Assembly (NCBI GenBank): GCA_963601915.1
Contig: CAVCGL010000006.1
Coordinates: 1-64,000, forward strand
Length of the DNA: 64,000 nucleotides
Direction: 5' to 3'
DNA from: Butyricicoccus_A sp963601915
GTDB lineage: Bacteria; Bacillota; Clostridia; Oscillospirales; Butyricicoccaceae
Shown here: piece after piece, positions 8,985 through 17,496 of the stretch
Numbering within the stretch: position 1 is the stretch's first letter
Layout of the letters: each line of letters starts with the position of its first letter
Made by a program: the position numbers and the translations under genes
Notes under the pieces: generated by a model
The model's database searches: none
What the model was told of the DNA's origin: nothing
What the model saw: only the letters and a program-made list of their open reading frames with translations

Positions 8985-9072
8985 TGGGTATTTGCGGTAG
9001 AAAGGGTGAATAAAAGAATAGAAAAAGGGTGGAAAGTTCAAAACAAAAAGGTGAAAGAAAGATATATAGAGA

Positions 9073-9151
9073 CTGCATCCATGATGCAGATGCTTTTAGT
9101 CTGCTCGCCGTGGAGCGATGGACAATGTGAGCGAGCAGTTAGTACATTGTC
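9073..9151. ncRNA. Candidate structured RNA with an H-type pseudoknot, function unknown
   Basis: This 350-bp gap (8985-9334) has no credible gene but a dense fold. CTGCATC/GATGCAG form a hairpin (9073-9079 with 9083-9089). Then CTGCTCGC (9101-9108) pairs with GCGAGCAG (9131-9138), and GACAATGT (9121-9128), which lies inside that loop, pairs with ACATTGTC (9144-9151) outside it. The two perfect 8-bp helices cross, which defines an H-type pseudoknot. GCATC at 9075-9079 has two alternative partners (9083-9087 and 9089-9093). The malic enzyme promoter lies downstream, so this is not its leader unless a second promoter is used. Strand is undecided. Confidence 0.45.
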
Positions 9152-9269
9152 TTCTGTGCTTTCGATGGTTTTATTTTACCGAAAAATTATGAAGGAATCC
9201 TCACGATGCCGTAAAGAATTTATGACAGAGTTGTGAATAAATTGTAACAGAGATTATGAAAAATAGCGT

Positions 9270-9298
9270 TTGTGTTTCCGAGGATACAGTGGTACAAT
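9270..9298 (+). promoter_or_regulatory. Promoter of malic enzyme gene
   Basis: TTGTGT (9270-9275), 17-bp spacer, TACAAT (9293-9298). It gives a leader of about 30 nt before the GGAGG at 9324-9329 region and ATG 9335. Confidence 0.7.
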
Positions 9299-9334
9299 AA
9301 AAGAATCAGAAAATATGAATCCGTGGAGGTCATT

Positions 9335-10507
9335 ATGGATCAGAAAGAAAGAGCATTACAGGCCCATCGCGATTGGAAGGGCAAGATTGAAGTCATTTCT
9401 CGCTGCAAGGTAGAAAATGCAGACGATCTGTCGATTGCATACACCCCAGGCGTTGCCCAGCCGTGTCTGGAAATTCAGAAGGATGTCGATCTGAGCTATG
9501 TGTATACGCGCCGTCACAATCTGGTAGCTGTCATTACTGACGGTTCCGCTGTTCTGGGACTGGGTGATATTGGCCCGGAAGCAGGTATGCCGGTTATGGA
9601 AGGCAAATGCGCTCTGTTCAAGGAATTCGGCGGTGTCGATGCATTCCCTCTCTGCGTCAAGACAAAAGACGTCGATGAATTTGTCAATACGGTCGCTTTG
9701 ATTTCCGGTTCGTTTGGCGGCATCAATCTGGAAGATATTGCAGCACCGCGCTGCTTTGAAATCGAGCGCAAGCTCAAGGAACGCTGCGATATTCCGGTAT
9801 TCCATGATGACCAGCACGGAACTGCCATCTGCTGTGCTGCCGCTATGATTAACGCGTGCCGTCTGACCGGCCGCAAGCTGTCTGACATCAAGATGGTTGT
9901 CAACGGTGCCGGCGCTGCCGCTATCGCTGTGACCAAGCTGCTTGTCAGCATGGGTCTGAAGAACGTCATCATGTGCGATAAGTTCGGCGCTCTGTATGAG
10001 GGCTGCGAGCAGATGAATTCGGAGCAGGCATACATGGCAACGATTACCAATCCGGAGAACAAGCGCGGCACGCTGGCTGATGTCCTGCCGGGCGCAGATA
10101 TTTTCTTCGGCATGTCCGCACCGAACGTTCTGACCAAGGATATGGTTCGCACCATGGCAAAGGCCCCGATGGTATTCCCGATGGCAAATCCGACACCGGA
10201 AATCATGCCGGAGGACGCACTGGAAGCCGGTGCCGCTGTTGTCGGCTGTGGCCGCTCGGATTATCCGAACCAGATCAACAACGTCCTTGCCTTCCCTGGT
10301 GTATTCCGCGGCGCTCTGGACGTCCGTGCTTCGGATATTAACGAAGAAATGAAAATCGCCGCAGCATATGCCATTGCCAATGTTGTTAGCGATGAAGAGC
10401 TGAACGCACAGTACATCATGCCGAAGGCATTTGATCCGCGCGTTCGCGATGCCGTTGCAGCAGCTGTTGCTCAGGCAGCACGCAACAGCGGTGTAGCAAG
10501 AATCTAA
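9335..10507 (+). CDS. NAD(P)-dependent malic enzyme (malate to pyruvate, decarboxylating)
   Basis: Oxidatively decarboxylates malate to pyruvate and CO2 with NAD(P) reduction. The 390-residue protein is the short bacterial form (YtsJ-like, no phosphotransacetylase domain). Visible motifs: YTPGVAQPC in the N-terminal domain, the metal and substrate loop FHDDQHGTA, a Rossmann GAGAAAIA, and FPMANPTPEI near the end. The start is ATG 9335 (MDQKER), 6 bases after GGAGG; an upstream open frame of 21 codons overlaps the promoter and is not coding. It is monocistronic with its own promoter and terminator. Confidence 0.93.
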   Translation: MDQKERALQAHRDWKGKIEVISRCKVENADDLSIAYTPGVAQPCLEIQKDVDLSYVYTRRHNLVAVITDGSAVLGLGDIGPEAGMPVMEGKCALFKEFGGVDAFPLCVKTKDVDEFVNTVALISGSFGGINLEDIAAPRCFEIERKLKERCDIPVFHDDQHGTAICCAAAMINACRLTGRKLSDIKMVVNGAGAAAIAVTKLLVSMGLKNVIMCDKFGALYEGCEQMNSEQAYMATITNPENKRGTLADVLPGADIFFGMSAPNVLTKDMVRTMAKAPMVFPMANPTPEIMPEDALEAGAAVVGCGRSDYPNQINNVLAFPGVFRGALDVRASDINEEMKIAAAYAIANVVSDEELNAQYIMPKAFDPRVRDAVAAAVAQAARNSGVARI

Positions 10508-10519
10508 GATATTGTATGA

Positions 10520-10556
10520 AGCAGCCGTTCTATTTTTATAGAGCGGCTGCTTTTTT
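10520..10556 (+). terminator. Terminator of malic enzyme gene
   Basis: AGCAGCCG and CGGCTGCT arms with extra A/T pairs near the loop, followed by TTTTTT. Confidence 0.9.
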
Positions 10557-10575
10557 ATTCTTCTCTCGAAACACA

Positions 10576-10607
10576 ACAAAAAAGACAGCCAATTTCTTGA
10601 CTGTCTT
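10576..10607 (-). terminator. Terminator of tRNA-Gly
   Basis: AAGACAG (10582-10588) pairs with CTGTCTT (10601-10607); the minus-strand transcript continues into a T run. Confidence 0.8.
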
Positions 10608-10613
10608 AAAACT

Positions 10614-10689
10614 TGGAGCGGATGACGAGGCTCGAACTCGCTACCTCCACCTTGGCAAGGTGGCGCTCTACCAGATGAGCTACATCCGC
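10614..10689 (-). tRNA. tRNA-Gly (anticodon GCC)
   Basis: A 76-nt cloverleaf on the minus strand: acceptor GCGGATG pairs with CATCCGC, discriminator U and encoded CCA end, D arm AGCTC...GAGC with GGTAGA, anticodon loop CTTGCCA with GCC, and the T loop GTTCGAGC. All stems pair. It decodes GGC and GGT. It is a single tRNA with its own terminator. Confidence 0.97.
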
Positions 10690-10799
10690 ATATTTTGTTT
10701 TTGTCTGTCGTCTGTTCCCTGACGACGATATTTATTATACGCGATAATACCCGTTTTGTCAACAAAATTTTGAAAGTTTTTTAAAAAAACTTTTCACAC

Positions 10800-10838
10800 A
10801 AAAATCGGCGCAGCTTCCCACTCCGAAGCCGCGCCGAC
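10800..10838 (-). terminator. Terminator of the malQ-gph unit
   Basis: GC-rich arms TCGGCGC and GCGCCGA (10805-10837) followed on the minus strand by TTTTTGT. Confidence 0.85.
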
Positions 10839-10854
10839 AAGCGTTTTGCTCGAT

Positions 10855-11508
10855 TTACCCTTTGGAATCGATAATTTGAAGAATCTGTTCCGGGCTGTCT
10901 ACCAGGACATCCGCGCCATTTTCCGTTAGCACCTCTCGGCTGCGGAAGCCCCATGTCACACCGACAGCATACAGTCCGGCATGTTTCGCCGTCTGCATAT
11001 CGGTTCCCGAATCCCCGACATACAGTACCTGCTCCGGCTGCACACCCAGCTGCTGCATCACCATCTGGCAGGACGTCGGATCCGGCTTGCGCGGCACACC
11101 GACGCGCTCGCCAAAGACCACATCTGTCTTTCCTAGAAAGAAATACGCAATCAGCTCTTGTGAAGCAGAGTCAATCTTGTTCGACAGCACCGCCACTTTC
11201 ATGCCGCGCTTTCTCAGCGCCGTGAGCAGCTGCGGAATGCCGTCATACGGCACGGTATGGTCATGAATATGTGCCGCATAGTATGCTTTAAAATCCTCCA
11301 ACGCAGCATCTATTTCTGCATCCGATGTTCCTTCCGGCATCGCCCGACAAATGAGCAGGCGAATCCCGTTGCCGACAAAGCGTCGAATCTCATCCATAGA
11401 ACGCGGAGCCAACCCGCGCACGGCCAACGCATGGTTTGTCGCCGCCCGCAGGTCGCCCAACGTATTGAGCAAAGTCCCATCCAAATCAAAAATTACTGCC
11501 TGTTTCAA
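10855..11508 (-). CDS. gph: HAD-family phosphatase (phosphoglycolate phosphatase-like)
   Basis: Hydrolyses small phosphate esters; phosphoglycolate is the usual substrate for this subfamily but others are possible. The 217-residue protein has all HAD motifs: DLDGT at 8-12 with the nucleophile Asp8, a helical cap, VLSNK (motif II), Lys in RKPDP (motif III) and VGDSGTDM (motif IV). It lies 20 bp downstream of malQ on the same strand, so the two are probably cotranscribed. The symbol is by family resemblance only. Confidence 0.75.
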   Translation of the reverse strand: MKQAVIFDLDGTLLNTLGDLRAATNHALAVRGLAPRSMDEIRRFVGNGIRLLICRAMPEGTSDAEIDAALEDFKAYYAAHIHDHTVPYDGIPQLLTALRKRGMKVAVLSNKIDSASQELIAYFFLGKTDVVFGERVGVPRKPDPTSCQMVMQQLGVQPEQVLYVGDSGTDMQTAKHAGLYAVGVTWGFRSREVLTENGADVLVDSPEQILQIIDSKG

Positions 11509-11528
11509 AAATGACGTCCTTCTTTCGT

Positions 11529-13040
11529 TTATCTCTGTGTCAGCGGATTCAGACGCTTTCCGCCATAGGTCGCGCGGCGCAGGAAGCCGGAGACATCCTT
11601 ATTGATGGCATCGCGGCGCACACGCCAGCTCCAGTTTCCGCCCAGTGTGGACGGCGTATTCATGCGCGCATCCGCACCCAGAGACAGCAAATCCTGCATC
11701 GTCGTCATGGCAATGTCGCATGGAGCGGCAAATGCCGTGCGAATAGCGCTCCAACCGAGCGGCTCTCTATCCGATGTGCGCAGATATTCGCGCATGACGT
11801 CGCGGTCTGCATCGCTGCACTTATCCATAAATTGTTCGACAACGGTCTCCGAGTCGTGCGTAGAGGTATAGCCCACGCAGTTCTTTGGCCAGTTGAACGG
11901 AATATGATCGTTGTTCTCATCTGCACGCATACCGAAAATCATCACGCGCATTCCCGGATAGCCGCTCTTCTTGAGGAACTTGCGCACCGCGTCGTCAATA
12001 TCTCCGAGATCTTCCGCGATAATCGGCACATCGCCCAGTGCCGCACGAATTGCCTTAAACAGCTTCATACGCGGGCCCTTCTTCCACTTTCCGTTAATGG
12101 CAGTATCTTCGCCCTCCGGCACTTCCCAGTACGCCTGGAAGCCGCGGAAATGGTCAATACGGGTGACGTCAAACAGAGCCAGATTGCGGCGCACACGCCA
12201 GATCCACCACTTGAATCCGTCATCCTCAATGACCTTCCAATTATAGGTTGGATTGCCCCACAGCTGACCGGTTGCAGAATAGTAATCCGGCGGAACACCT
12301 GCTACACCGTGCGGCTTCAAATCGCCGTCTACCTGGAACATCTCCGGATGTGCCCACACATCACAGCTGTCCGGCGAAACATAAATCGGAATATCACCGA
12401 TAATCTGAATGCCCTGCTTGTTGGCATAGGCACGCAGCTTTTCCCACTGTGCAAAAAACAGGTACTGCATGAATACATAGAAATCAATTTCATGCTTGAG
12501 TTCAAACGAATACTTGCGCATTGCCTCCGGATCTCTGTGCTTGATGGCAGCATCGTCCCAATCCCACAGCGCCTTCTGGTCAAAATGCTTCTTGAGCGTC
12601 ATGAACATGGCATAGTCTTCCACCCAGTCTTTATTCTCTCGGCGGAACGCATCCATCTTACCCATCTGAATCATGGAGTTCTGGGCGCGGTCAAAGGCGC
12701 GATGCAAAATCGGCAGGCGCGTCTGTGCCAGCAGCTCATAATCTACACGATCCGGATTGTGTCCGACATCGGCATCGTGCAAATCCTGCTCGCTGAGCAG
12801 TCCCATGTCTTTGAGCATATCCAAGTCAATAAAATACGGATTGCCTGCGGCGGCGGAGAAGCACTGGTACGGACTGTCACCAAAGCCGGTCTGTCCGAGC
12901 GGCAAAACCTGCCAATAGGTCTGACCGCCGTCGCGCAGAAAATCTACAAAATCATATGCATCCTTGCCCAAGGTTCCGATACCATATGGAGACGGAAGGG
13001 AAGAAATATGCAGAACAACACCACTAGATCTCTGAAACAT
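11529..13040 (-). CDS. malQ: 4-alpha-glucanotransferase (amylomaltase, GH77)
   Basis: Transfers alpha-1,4-glucan segments between malto-oligosaccharides in the cytoplasm and frees glucose. The 503-residue protein starts with the GH77 signature RSSGVVLHISSLPSPYGIGT and contains the catalytic regions VTRIDHFRGF (nucleophile Asp) and IAEDLGDID (acid/base Glu), plus STHDSETV with the third Asp. Length is normal for a bacterial MalQ. The start at 13040 follows AGGGTG. The HAD phosphatase gene follows after 20 bp. No glycogen genes are nearby. Confidence 0.95.
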   Translation of the reverse strand: MFQRSSGVVLHISSLPSPYGIGTLGKDAYDFVDFLRDGGQTYWQVLPLGQTGFGDSPYQCFSAAAGNPYFIDLDMLKDMGLLSEQDLHDADVGHNPDRVDYELLAQTRLPILHRAFDRAQNSMIQMGKMDAFRRENKDWVEDYAMFMTLKKHFDQKALWDWDDAAIKHRDPEAMRKYSFELKHEIDFYVFMQYLFFAQWEKLRAYANKQGIQIIGDIPIYVSPDSCDVWAHPEMFQVDGDLKPHGVAGVPPDYYSATGQLWGNPTYNWKVIEDDGFKWWIWRVRRNLALFDVTRIDHFRGFQAYWEVPEGEDTAINGKWKKGPRMKLFKAIRAALGDVPIIAEDLGDIDDAVRKFLKKSGYPGMRVMIFGMRADENNDHIPFNWPKNCVGYTSTHDSETVVEQFMDKCSDADRDVMREYLRTSDREPLGWSAIRTAFAAPCDIAMTTMQDLLSLGADARMNTPSTLGGNWSWRVRRDAINKDVSGFLRRATYGGKRLNPLTQR

Positions 13041-13075
13041 AATAACACCCTATCTCTATTTATTTTGCAAATGAA

Positions 13076-13104
13076 TTGCATTTTTACGATAATTCCGCTA
13101 TAAT
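13076..13104 (+). promoter_or_regulatory. Promoter of trmB
   Basis: TTGCAT (13076-13081), 17-bp spacer, perfect TATAAT (13099-13104). Confidence 0.75.
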
Positions 13105-13156
13105 CATTACAGAAAAACCGTATATTTGACATGATTATCAAAGGAGAGTATTCCCT

Positions 13157-13897
13157 ATGCGGATGAGAAAGAAAAAGAATCTGGACACCCGTCTGGCAAA
13201 CTGTGCGCCGGTGCTGGTCTCCGATCCGGAACAGCACAAGGGGCAGTGGCGTGCGCTGTTTGGCAACACCAACCCGCTTCATCTGGAAATCGGCTGCGGC
13301 AAAGGTCGTTTCATCATTGAAACTGCCCGCCAGAATCCAGACATCAATTATCTCGCCATTGAACGCGAGGAAGGCGCACTGATTATGGCAACTGAAAAGG
13401 CGATGGAGCTCAAGCTCCCGAACCTCCAGTTTTTGGACTTCGATGCCGCCGGTCTGACCGACATCTTTGCCGATGGAGAAATTGACCGCATTTACCTCAA
13501 TTTCTCTGATCCGTGGCCGCCGAACCGCCAGCGCAAGCGCCGTCTGACCCACGCCAATTTCTTGGCTCTGTACGACTGTGTGCTCGCCAAAAACGGTCAG
13601 GTGCATTTTAAGACCGACAACCAGCATCTGTTCGAGTTTACGCTGGAAGAGATGTGCAGCTACGGCTGGCTGATTCAGAATATTTGTCTGGATCTGCACA
13701 ACAGCGATCAAGAAAATATTATGACGGAATACGAAGAAAAATTCTCCAAGGAAGGCTTCCGCATTTACCGTCTGGAAGCAAGCCGCCGCGATGAGGACAC
13801 GCTCACGCGTGCACACACGCCGCCGCGCACCGCACAGCAGCTCGCACAGAAGGCGCGCGGCTCTGTTGCGCCGTCTTTCGGCTCCTCGCAGGCTTAA
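13157..13897 (+). CDS. trmB: tRNA (guanine-N7-)-methyltransferase
   Basis: Makes m7G46 in the variable loop of tRNAs using S-adenosylmethionine. The 246-residue protein has the SAM-binding motif LEIGCGKGRF near residue 50 and the family hallmark DPWPPNRQRKRRL (Asp plus basic stretch) near residue 120. A C-terminal tail of about 30 residues, basic and Ala/Pro-rich, goes beyond the usual end of 215 residues. ATG 13157 is preceded by AAAGGAGAG. Divergent from malQ. Confidence 0.95.
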   Translation: MRMRKKKNLDTRLANCAPVLVSDPEQHKGQWRALFGNTNPLHLEIGCGKGRFIIETARQNPDINYLAIEREEGALIMATEKAMELKLPNLQFLDFDAAGLTDIFADGEIDRIYLNFSDPWPPNRQRKRRLTHANFLALYDCVLAKNGQVHFKTDNQHLFEFTLEEMCSYGWLIQNICLDLHNSDQENIMTEYEEKFSKEGFRIYRLEASRRDEDTLTRAHTPPRTAQQLAQKARGSVAPSFGSSQA

Positions 13898-13951
13898 TTA
13901 TATCATTTTTCACCAACAATAGCAAGGTTTATCCAAATATTTTTGTACGAT

Positions 13952-13994
13952 ACGTCCAGAAACAGCATTCTTGTCTGTTTTTGGACGTTTTTTC
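13952..13994 (+). terminator. Terminator of trmB
   Basis: Arms ACGTCCA-GAAACAG and CTGTTTTTGGACGT with a trailing TTTTTT. Confidence 0.85.
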
Positions 13995-14034
13995 GCGTGT
14001 TTTTCCGCAAATATACCATTTTCATACAAGTACG

Positions 14035-14069
14035 AAAAAAAGACGGCACGGGAAATCCCATGCCGTCTT
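14035..14069 (-). terminator. Terminator of the feo operon
   Basis: A 13-bp stem (14040-14052 with 14057-14069, core GACGGCA) with a T run on the minus strand side. Confidence 0.85.
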
Positions 14070-14095
14070 GTGGTTTTATGCTGTATCAGCATTGT

Positions 14096-14293
14096 TTATT
14101 TCTTGTGCGCAGAGCAGGATGAACAGCTGCCGCCGCAGGATGAGCACCCCGGGCAACCTCCTCCGCAGTGACCGCCGCAGGAATGAATGCCTTTCTTATT
14201 GTCCGAATACAGCTTGTGGACAATCGCCGCTACAATGATAACGAGTACAAGCAAGACAACAATTGTACCCATGTTTTCTATGAGCCAGGTCAT
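14096..14293 (-). CDS. FeoB-associated Cys-rich membrane protein
   Basis: A 65-residue protein with one N-terminal transmembrane helix (residues 8-27) and a tail of glycine, serine and nine cysteines spaced as CGGHCGGGCPGCSSCGG. This matches the small Cys-rich proteins that follow feoB in many Clostridia. The role is unproven; binding or handing over ferrous iron, or an Fe-S cluster that gates FeoB in place of FeoC, is inference. It is the last gene of the feo operon, 41 bp after feoB, followed by a terminator. Confidence 0.88.
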   Translation of the reverse strand: MTWLIENMGTIVVLLVLVIIVAAIVHKLYSDNKKGIHSCGGHCGGGCPGCSSCGGSCSSCSAHKK

Positions 14294-14334
14294 GATTCTT
14301 CCTCCTTTGATCTAGTCTTATTTTCGCACGAAAC

Positions 14335-16845
14335 TTACTTTGCGTCAACCGCCAGCGTGCTCTTCTTCACTTCTGTCTTCTTGCTCGGACGGAGCAGCAG
14401 GAAGAAGAATGCAACGATAACAACGATAGCTGCGATAGTGCCGATGCCAAAGCCCTTGCCGCCAAACAGGCTGGAAATCTGATAAATAACCAGACCTACC
14501 AGATAAGCCAGGCCGCACTGATAGCCGATTGCACCGAAGAACCACTTGGTGTTGTTCATCTCACGACGGATCGCACCCATTGCTGCGAAGCACGGAGCGC
14601 ACAGCAGGTTGAATGCCAGGAATGCATAGCCGCTTGCCAGCGTGAAGCTAGCTGCCATGTTCTGGTATACGGTGCCAGCACCGCCAGCGTACAGGATACC
14701 CATGGTACCTACGATGTTCTCCTTCGCAATCAGACCGGTGATGGAAGCGACAGTTGCCTGCCAGTTGCCGAAGCCGAGCGGTGCGAAGATCCAGCAGATT
14801 GCGCTGCCAACCTTAGCCAGAATCGAGCAGTCGATCTGATCCTCGGTCAGCATACCGAAGCTGCCGTCTACCCATCCGAAGTAGGACAGGAACCAAACGA
14901 GAATGGTGGACAGCAGGATGATCGTGCCTGCCTTCTTGATGAAGGACCAGCCGCGCTCCCACATGCTGCGGAGAACGGTGCCTACGGTCGGCATATGGTA
15001 TGCCGGCAGCTCCATAACAAACGGAGCCGGATCGCCCTCAAAAATCTTGGTCTTCTTCAGGATAACACCGGAGCAGATGATTGCTGCGATGCCCAGGAAG
15101 TAAGCAGAGGTTGCTACCCATGCTGCGCCGCCGAAGATTGCGCCTGCAACCATGGCGATGAACGGAGTCTTTGCGCCGCACGGAATAAAGGTTGTGGTCA
15201 TGATCGTCATACGACGGTCTTTTTCATTCTCGATGGTACGAGAAGCCATGATGCCCGGAACGCCGCAGCCGGTACCGATCAGAATCGGAATAAAGGATTT
15301 GCCGGACAGACCAAAGCGACGGAAAATACGGTCCATGATGAAGGCAACACGAGCCATGTAGCCGCAAGCCTCCAGGAATGCCAAGAAGATGAACAGAACG
15401 AGCATCTGCGGCACAAAGCCCAGAACCGCGCCGACACCGGCAACGATACCGTCCAGAATCAGGCCGGACAGCCAATCTGCACAGCCAATGCTGGTCAGAG
15501 CCTTTTCAACGAATACCGGAACGCCCGGAACCCAAATACCGTATTCTGCCGGATCCGGAGCCTCATAGCCGTCCTTATCCAGGACTTCCATAGCAGCAGT
15601 CAAATCATCAACAGTCGATGTCTGCTCTTCCGTTGCCAGCGTCTCTTCGTCCTCTACCTCATAGGTAGCTTCGGTGCCTGCCGGAACAGCAGCAGCGAAC
15701 TCGGTCAGAGCAGCCTTTGCAGCTTCCGGATCGTAATCATCAGACTCAGCATCCATAGCTGCTTCTACAGCAGAGGTGTCCACGCCCTGCTCGGACTCGT
15801 AGGTAACGAAACCGTTTGCAACAGTCAGTGCATCGTCGTATTCGTCAGCTACATCCGAATAAGCGGAAGAGCCGATGCCGAACAGGTGCCAGCCATCGCC
15901 GAACACACCGTCATTTGCCCAGTCGGTAGCCATGCCGCCAACCGTGGTAACAGATACATAGTAAACGATAAACATAACAACCGCGAAAATCGGCAGCGCC
16001 AGAATACGGTTGGTTACGATTCTATCAATCTTATCGGAAATTGTCAGCTTGCCAGCAGATACCTTCTTATAGCAGCCCTTGATGATGGATGCAATGTAAA
16101 CGTATCTCTCGTTGGTGATGATGGACTCGGAGTCATCATCCTCTTCGGTCTCAGCAGCCTCAATGTCCTTCTCAATGTGTGCCAGAACGTCCTCGGACAG
16201 ATTCAGCTGTTCCAGAACCTTGCTGTCACGCTCAAAGATCTTGATGGCATACCAGCGCTGCTGTTCTTCCGGCATATCATGCAGAACCAGCTCTTCAATG
16301 TGTGCCAGTGCGTGCTCAACCGGGCCGCAGAACTTGTGCTGCGGGATGGTCTTGTCGTTCTTTGCCGCATTGATTGCTGCCTCAGCAGCCTCCATGATGC
16401 CTCTGCCCTTAAGTGCGGAGATCTGAACTACCTTGCAGCCCAGCTCTCTGCCAAGCTCCTCAATGTTGATCTTATCGCCGTTCTTCTCGACGATGTCCAT
16501 CATGTTTACCGCAACAACGACCGGAATACCCAGCTCGGTCAGCTGTGTGGTCAGGTACAGATTTCGCTCCAAGTTGGTGCCGTCAATGATGTTCAAAATG
16601 GCATCCGGACGCTCACCGAGCAGGTAATTTCTCGCTACTACTTCCTCCAGCGTATACGGAGAAAGAGAGTAAATGCCCGGAAGGTCAGTGATGACAACAT
16701 CATTGTGCTGCTTCAGCTTACCCTCTTTTTTCTCAACCGTTACGCCCGGCCAGTTGCCGACGAACTGATTGGAACCGGTCAAACCGTTGAACAGGGTTGT
16801 TTTACCACAGTTCGGGTTGCCGGCTAAGGCGATTGTCAAACTCAT
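14335..16845 (-). CDS. feoB: Ferrous iron transporter FeoB
   Basis: Main Fe(II) importer of anaerobes. The 836-residue protein has the N-terminal G domain (G1 GNPNCGKT at 9-16, FVGNWPGVTV, G3 DLPG at 54-57, G4 NMMD at 114-117), a helical spacer, and the membrane domain with two Gate repeats and FIPCGAK. It is longer than the usual 660-770 residues because of an acidic, Ala-rich insert at about 325-435 between the first membrane helix and the first Gate region, so it should face outside. The spacer also has an acidic run (EEDDDSE). Downstream of two feoA genes. Confidence 0.95.
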   Translation of the reverse strand: MSLTIALAGNPNCGKTTLFNGLTGSNQFVGNWPGVTVEKKEGKLKQHNDVVITDLPGIYSLSPYTLEEVVARNYLLGERPDAILNIIDGTNLERNLYLTTQLTELGIPVVVAVNMMDIVEKNGDKINIEELGRELGCKVVQISALKGRGIMEAAEAAINAAKNDKTIPQHKFCGPVEHALAHIEELVLHDMPEEQQRWYAIKIFERDSKVLEQLNLSEDVLAHIEKDIEAAETEEDDDSESIITNERYVYIASIIKGCYKKVSAGKLTISDKIDRIVTNRILALPIFAVVMFIVYYVSVTTVGGMATDWANDGVFGDGWHLFGIGSSAYSDVADEYDDALTVANGFVTYESEQGVDTSAVEAAMDAESDDYDPEAAKAALTEFAAAVPAGTEATYEVEDEETLATEEQTSTVDDLTAAMEVLDKDGYEAPDPAEYGIWVPGVPVFVEKALTSIGCADWLSGLILDGIVAGVGAVLGFVPQMLVLFIFLAFLEACGYMARVAFIMDRIFRRFGLSGKSFIPILIGTGCGVPGIMASRTIENEKDRRMTIMTTTFIPCGAKTPFIAMVAGAIFGGAAWVATSAYFLGIAAIICSGVILKKTKIFEGDPAPFVMELPAYHMPTVGTVLRSMWERGWSFIKKAGTIILLSTILVWFLSYFGWVDGSFGMLTEDQIDCSILAKVGSAICWIFAPLGFGNWQATVASITGLIAKENIVGTMGILYAGGAGTVYQNMAASFTLASGYAFLAFNLLCAPCFAAMGAIRREMNNTKWFFGAIGYQCGLAYLVGLVIYQISSLFGGKGFGIGTIAAIVVIVAFFFLLLRPSKKTEVKKSTLAVDAK

Positions 16846-16941
16846 CGTTCATTTCCTTTCTACTCGCACCGATAAAACCGCTTTTTTCGGCACTCGTTTC
16901 AAAAATCAAAACTCTTTTTTCAACCAATCTATTTTATTAGA

Positions 16942-17160
16942 TTACTTGACTTCAATCATCTCAGCGTCTTCCTTGCGGAGAGACAGCTCATAGCCGCGAA
17001 CCGTGATTTCAACCGGATCGCCCAGCGGAGCAACCTTGCGGATGTACACTTCTACGCCCTTGGTAATGCCCATATCCATGATGCGGCGCTTGATCGCACC
17101 AGCGCCCGTAATCTTCGCTACGGTGTATGTGCTGCCGACTTTTGCTTCTTTTAATGTCAT
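16942..17160 (-). CDS. feoA: FeoA domain protein, copy adjacent to feoB
   Basis: A 72-residue SH3-like FeoA protein that binds FeoB and modulates its activity. The motif GAIKRRIMDMGITKGVEV and the ending PVEITVRGYELSLRKEDA are diagnostic. Lies between the second feoA-like gene (37 bp upstream) and feoB (96 bp downstream), all on one strand. Confidence 0.93.
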   Translation of the reverse strand: MTLKEAKVGSTYTVAKITGAGAIKRRIMDMGITKGVEVYIRKVAPLGDPVEITVRGYELSLRKEDAEMIEVK

Positions 17161-17197
17161 CTTTGCGTTCTCCTTTCCCTTCGATTTTGCGAAGGCA

Positions 17198-17410
17198 TCA
17201 AATCATGATTTTCTGTGCCATTTCCTGGCTGATACCAACTCGTGCTTCCTTTACATTTACGATCAGGTTTCCGCCCATGGCAGAGACAACCTTTACGGTT
17301 CCTCCCACAACAAAGCCCAGATTTTCCAGATGTTTCTTGACCTCCGGCTTGCCGCCGATTTTCACAATGGTGTTTTCCTCACCAACTGTTGCAAATGTCA
17401 ATGGCATCAT
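17198..17410 (-). CDS. feoA: FeoA domain protein, first gene of feo operon
   Basis: A second, divergent FeoA of 70 residues (motif VKKHLENLGFVVGGTVKVVS, end NVKEARVGISQEMAQKI). It shares little identity with its neighbour, so this is not a recent duplication. I choose ATG 17410, 8 bases after AAAGGAGG; the 11 codons upstream would include the ribosome site. Two FeoA proteins with one FeoB is common in Clostridia. Operator-like palindromes lie upstream. Confidence 0.9.
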   Translation of the reverse strand: MMPLTFATVGEENTIVKIGGKPEVKKHLENLGFVVGGTVKVVSAMGGNLIVNVKEARVGISQEMAQKIMI

Positions 17411-17452
17411 GATAAGCTCCTCCTTTATCCATGTTTTTAGCATAGCTTTACA

Positions 17453-17488
17453 TTTCGCGCACGCGAAAGCTAATTAGCTCTTGCTAAT
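17453..17488 (-). promoter_or_regulatory. Operator-like palindromes at the feo promoter
   Basis: AGCTAATTAGCT (17468-17479) is a perfect palindrome, and ATTAGC-TCTT-GCTAAT (17473-17488) is an overlapping one just downstream of the -10. Next to it TTTCGCG-CA-CGCGAAA (17453-17468) forms a 7-bp hairpin in the leader. Position and TTAG half-sites fit a metal-dependent repressor of the DtxR type. Confidence 0.6.
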
Positions 17489-17496
17489 CACCTAGT

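Noticed and set aside
9101..9151. HDV-like ribozyme as the explanation of the crossing helices
   Set aside because: The nested P3 hairpin and the P4 arm required by that fold are not there; the simple H-type layout fits better.
9006..9236. Open frame of 76 codons in the gap before malic enzyme
   Set aside because: It begins with GTG, has no ribosome site, odd composition, and lies over the crossing helices, which explain the sequence better.
14995..16827. Long plus-strand frame opposite feoB
   Set aside because: Antisense shadow of a clear FeoB with all GTPase motifs.
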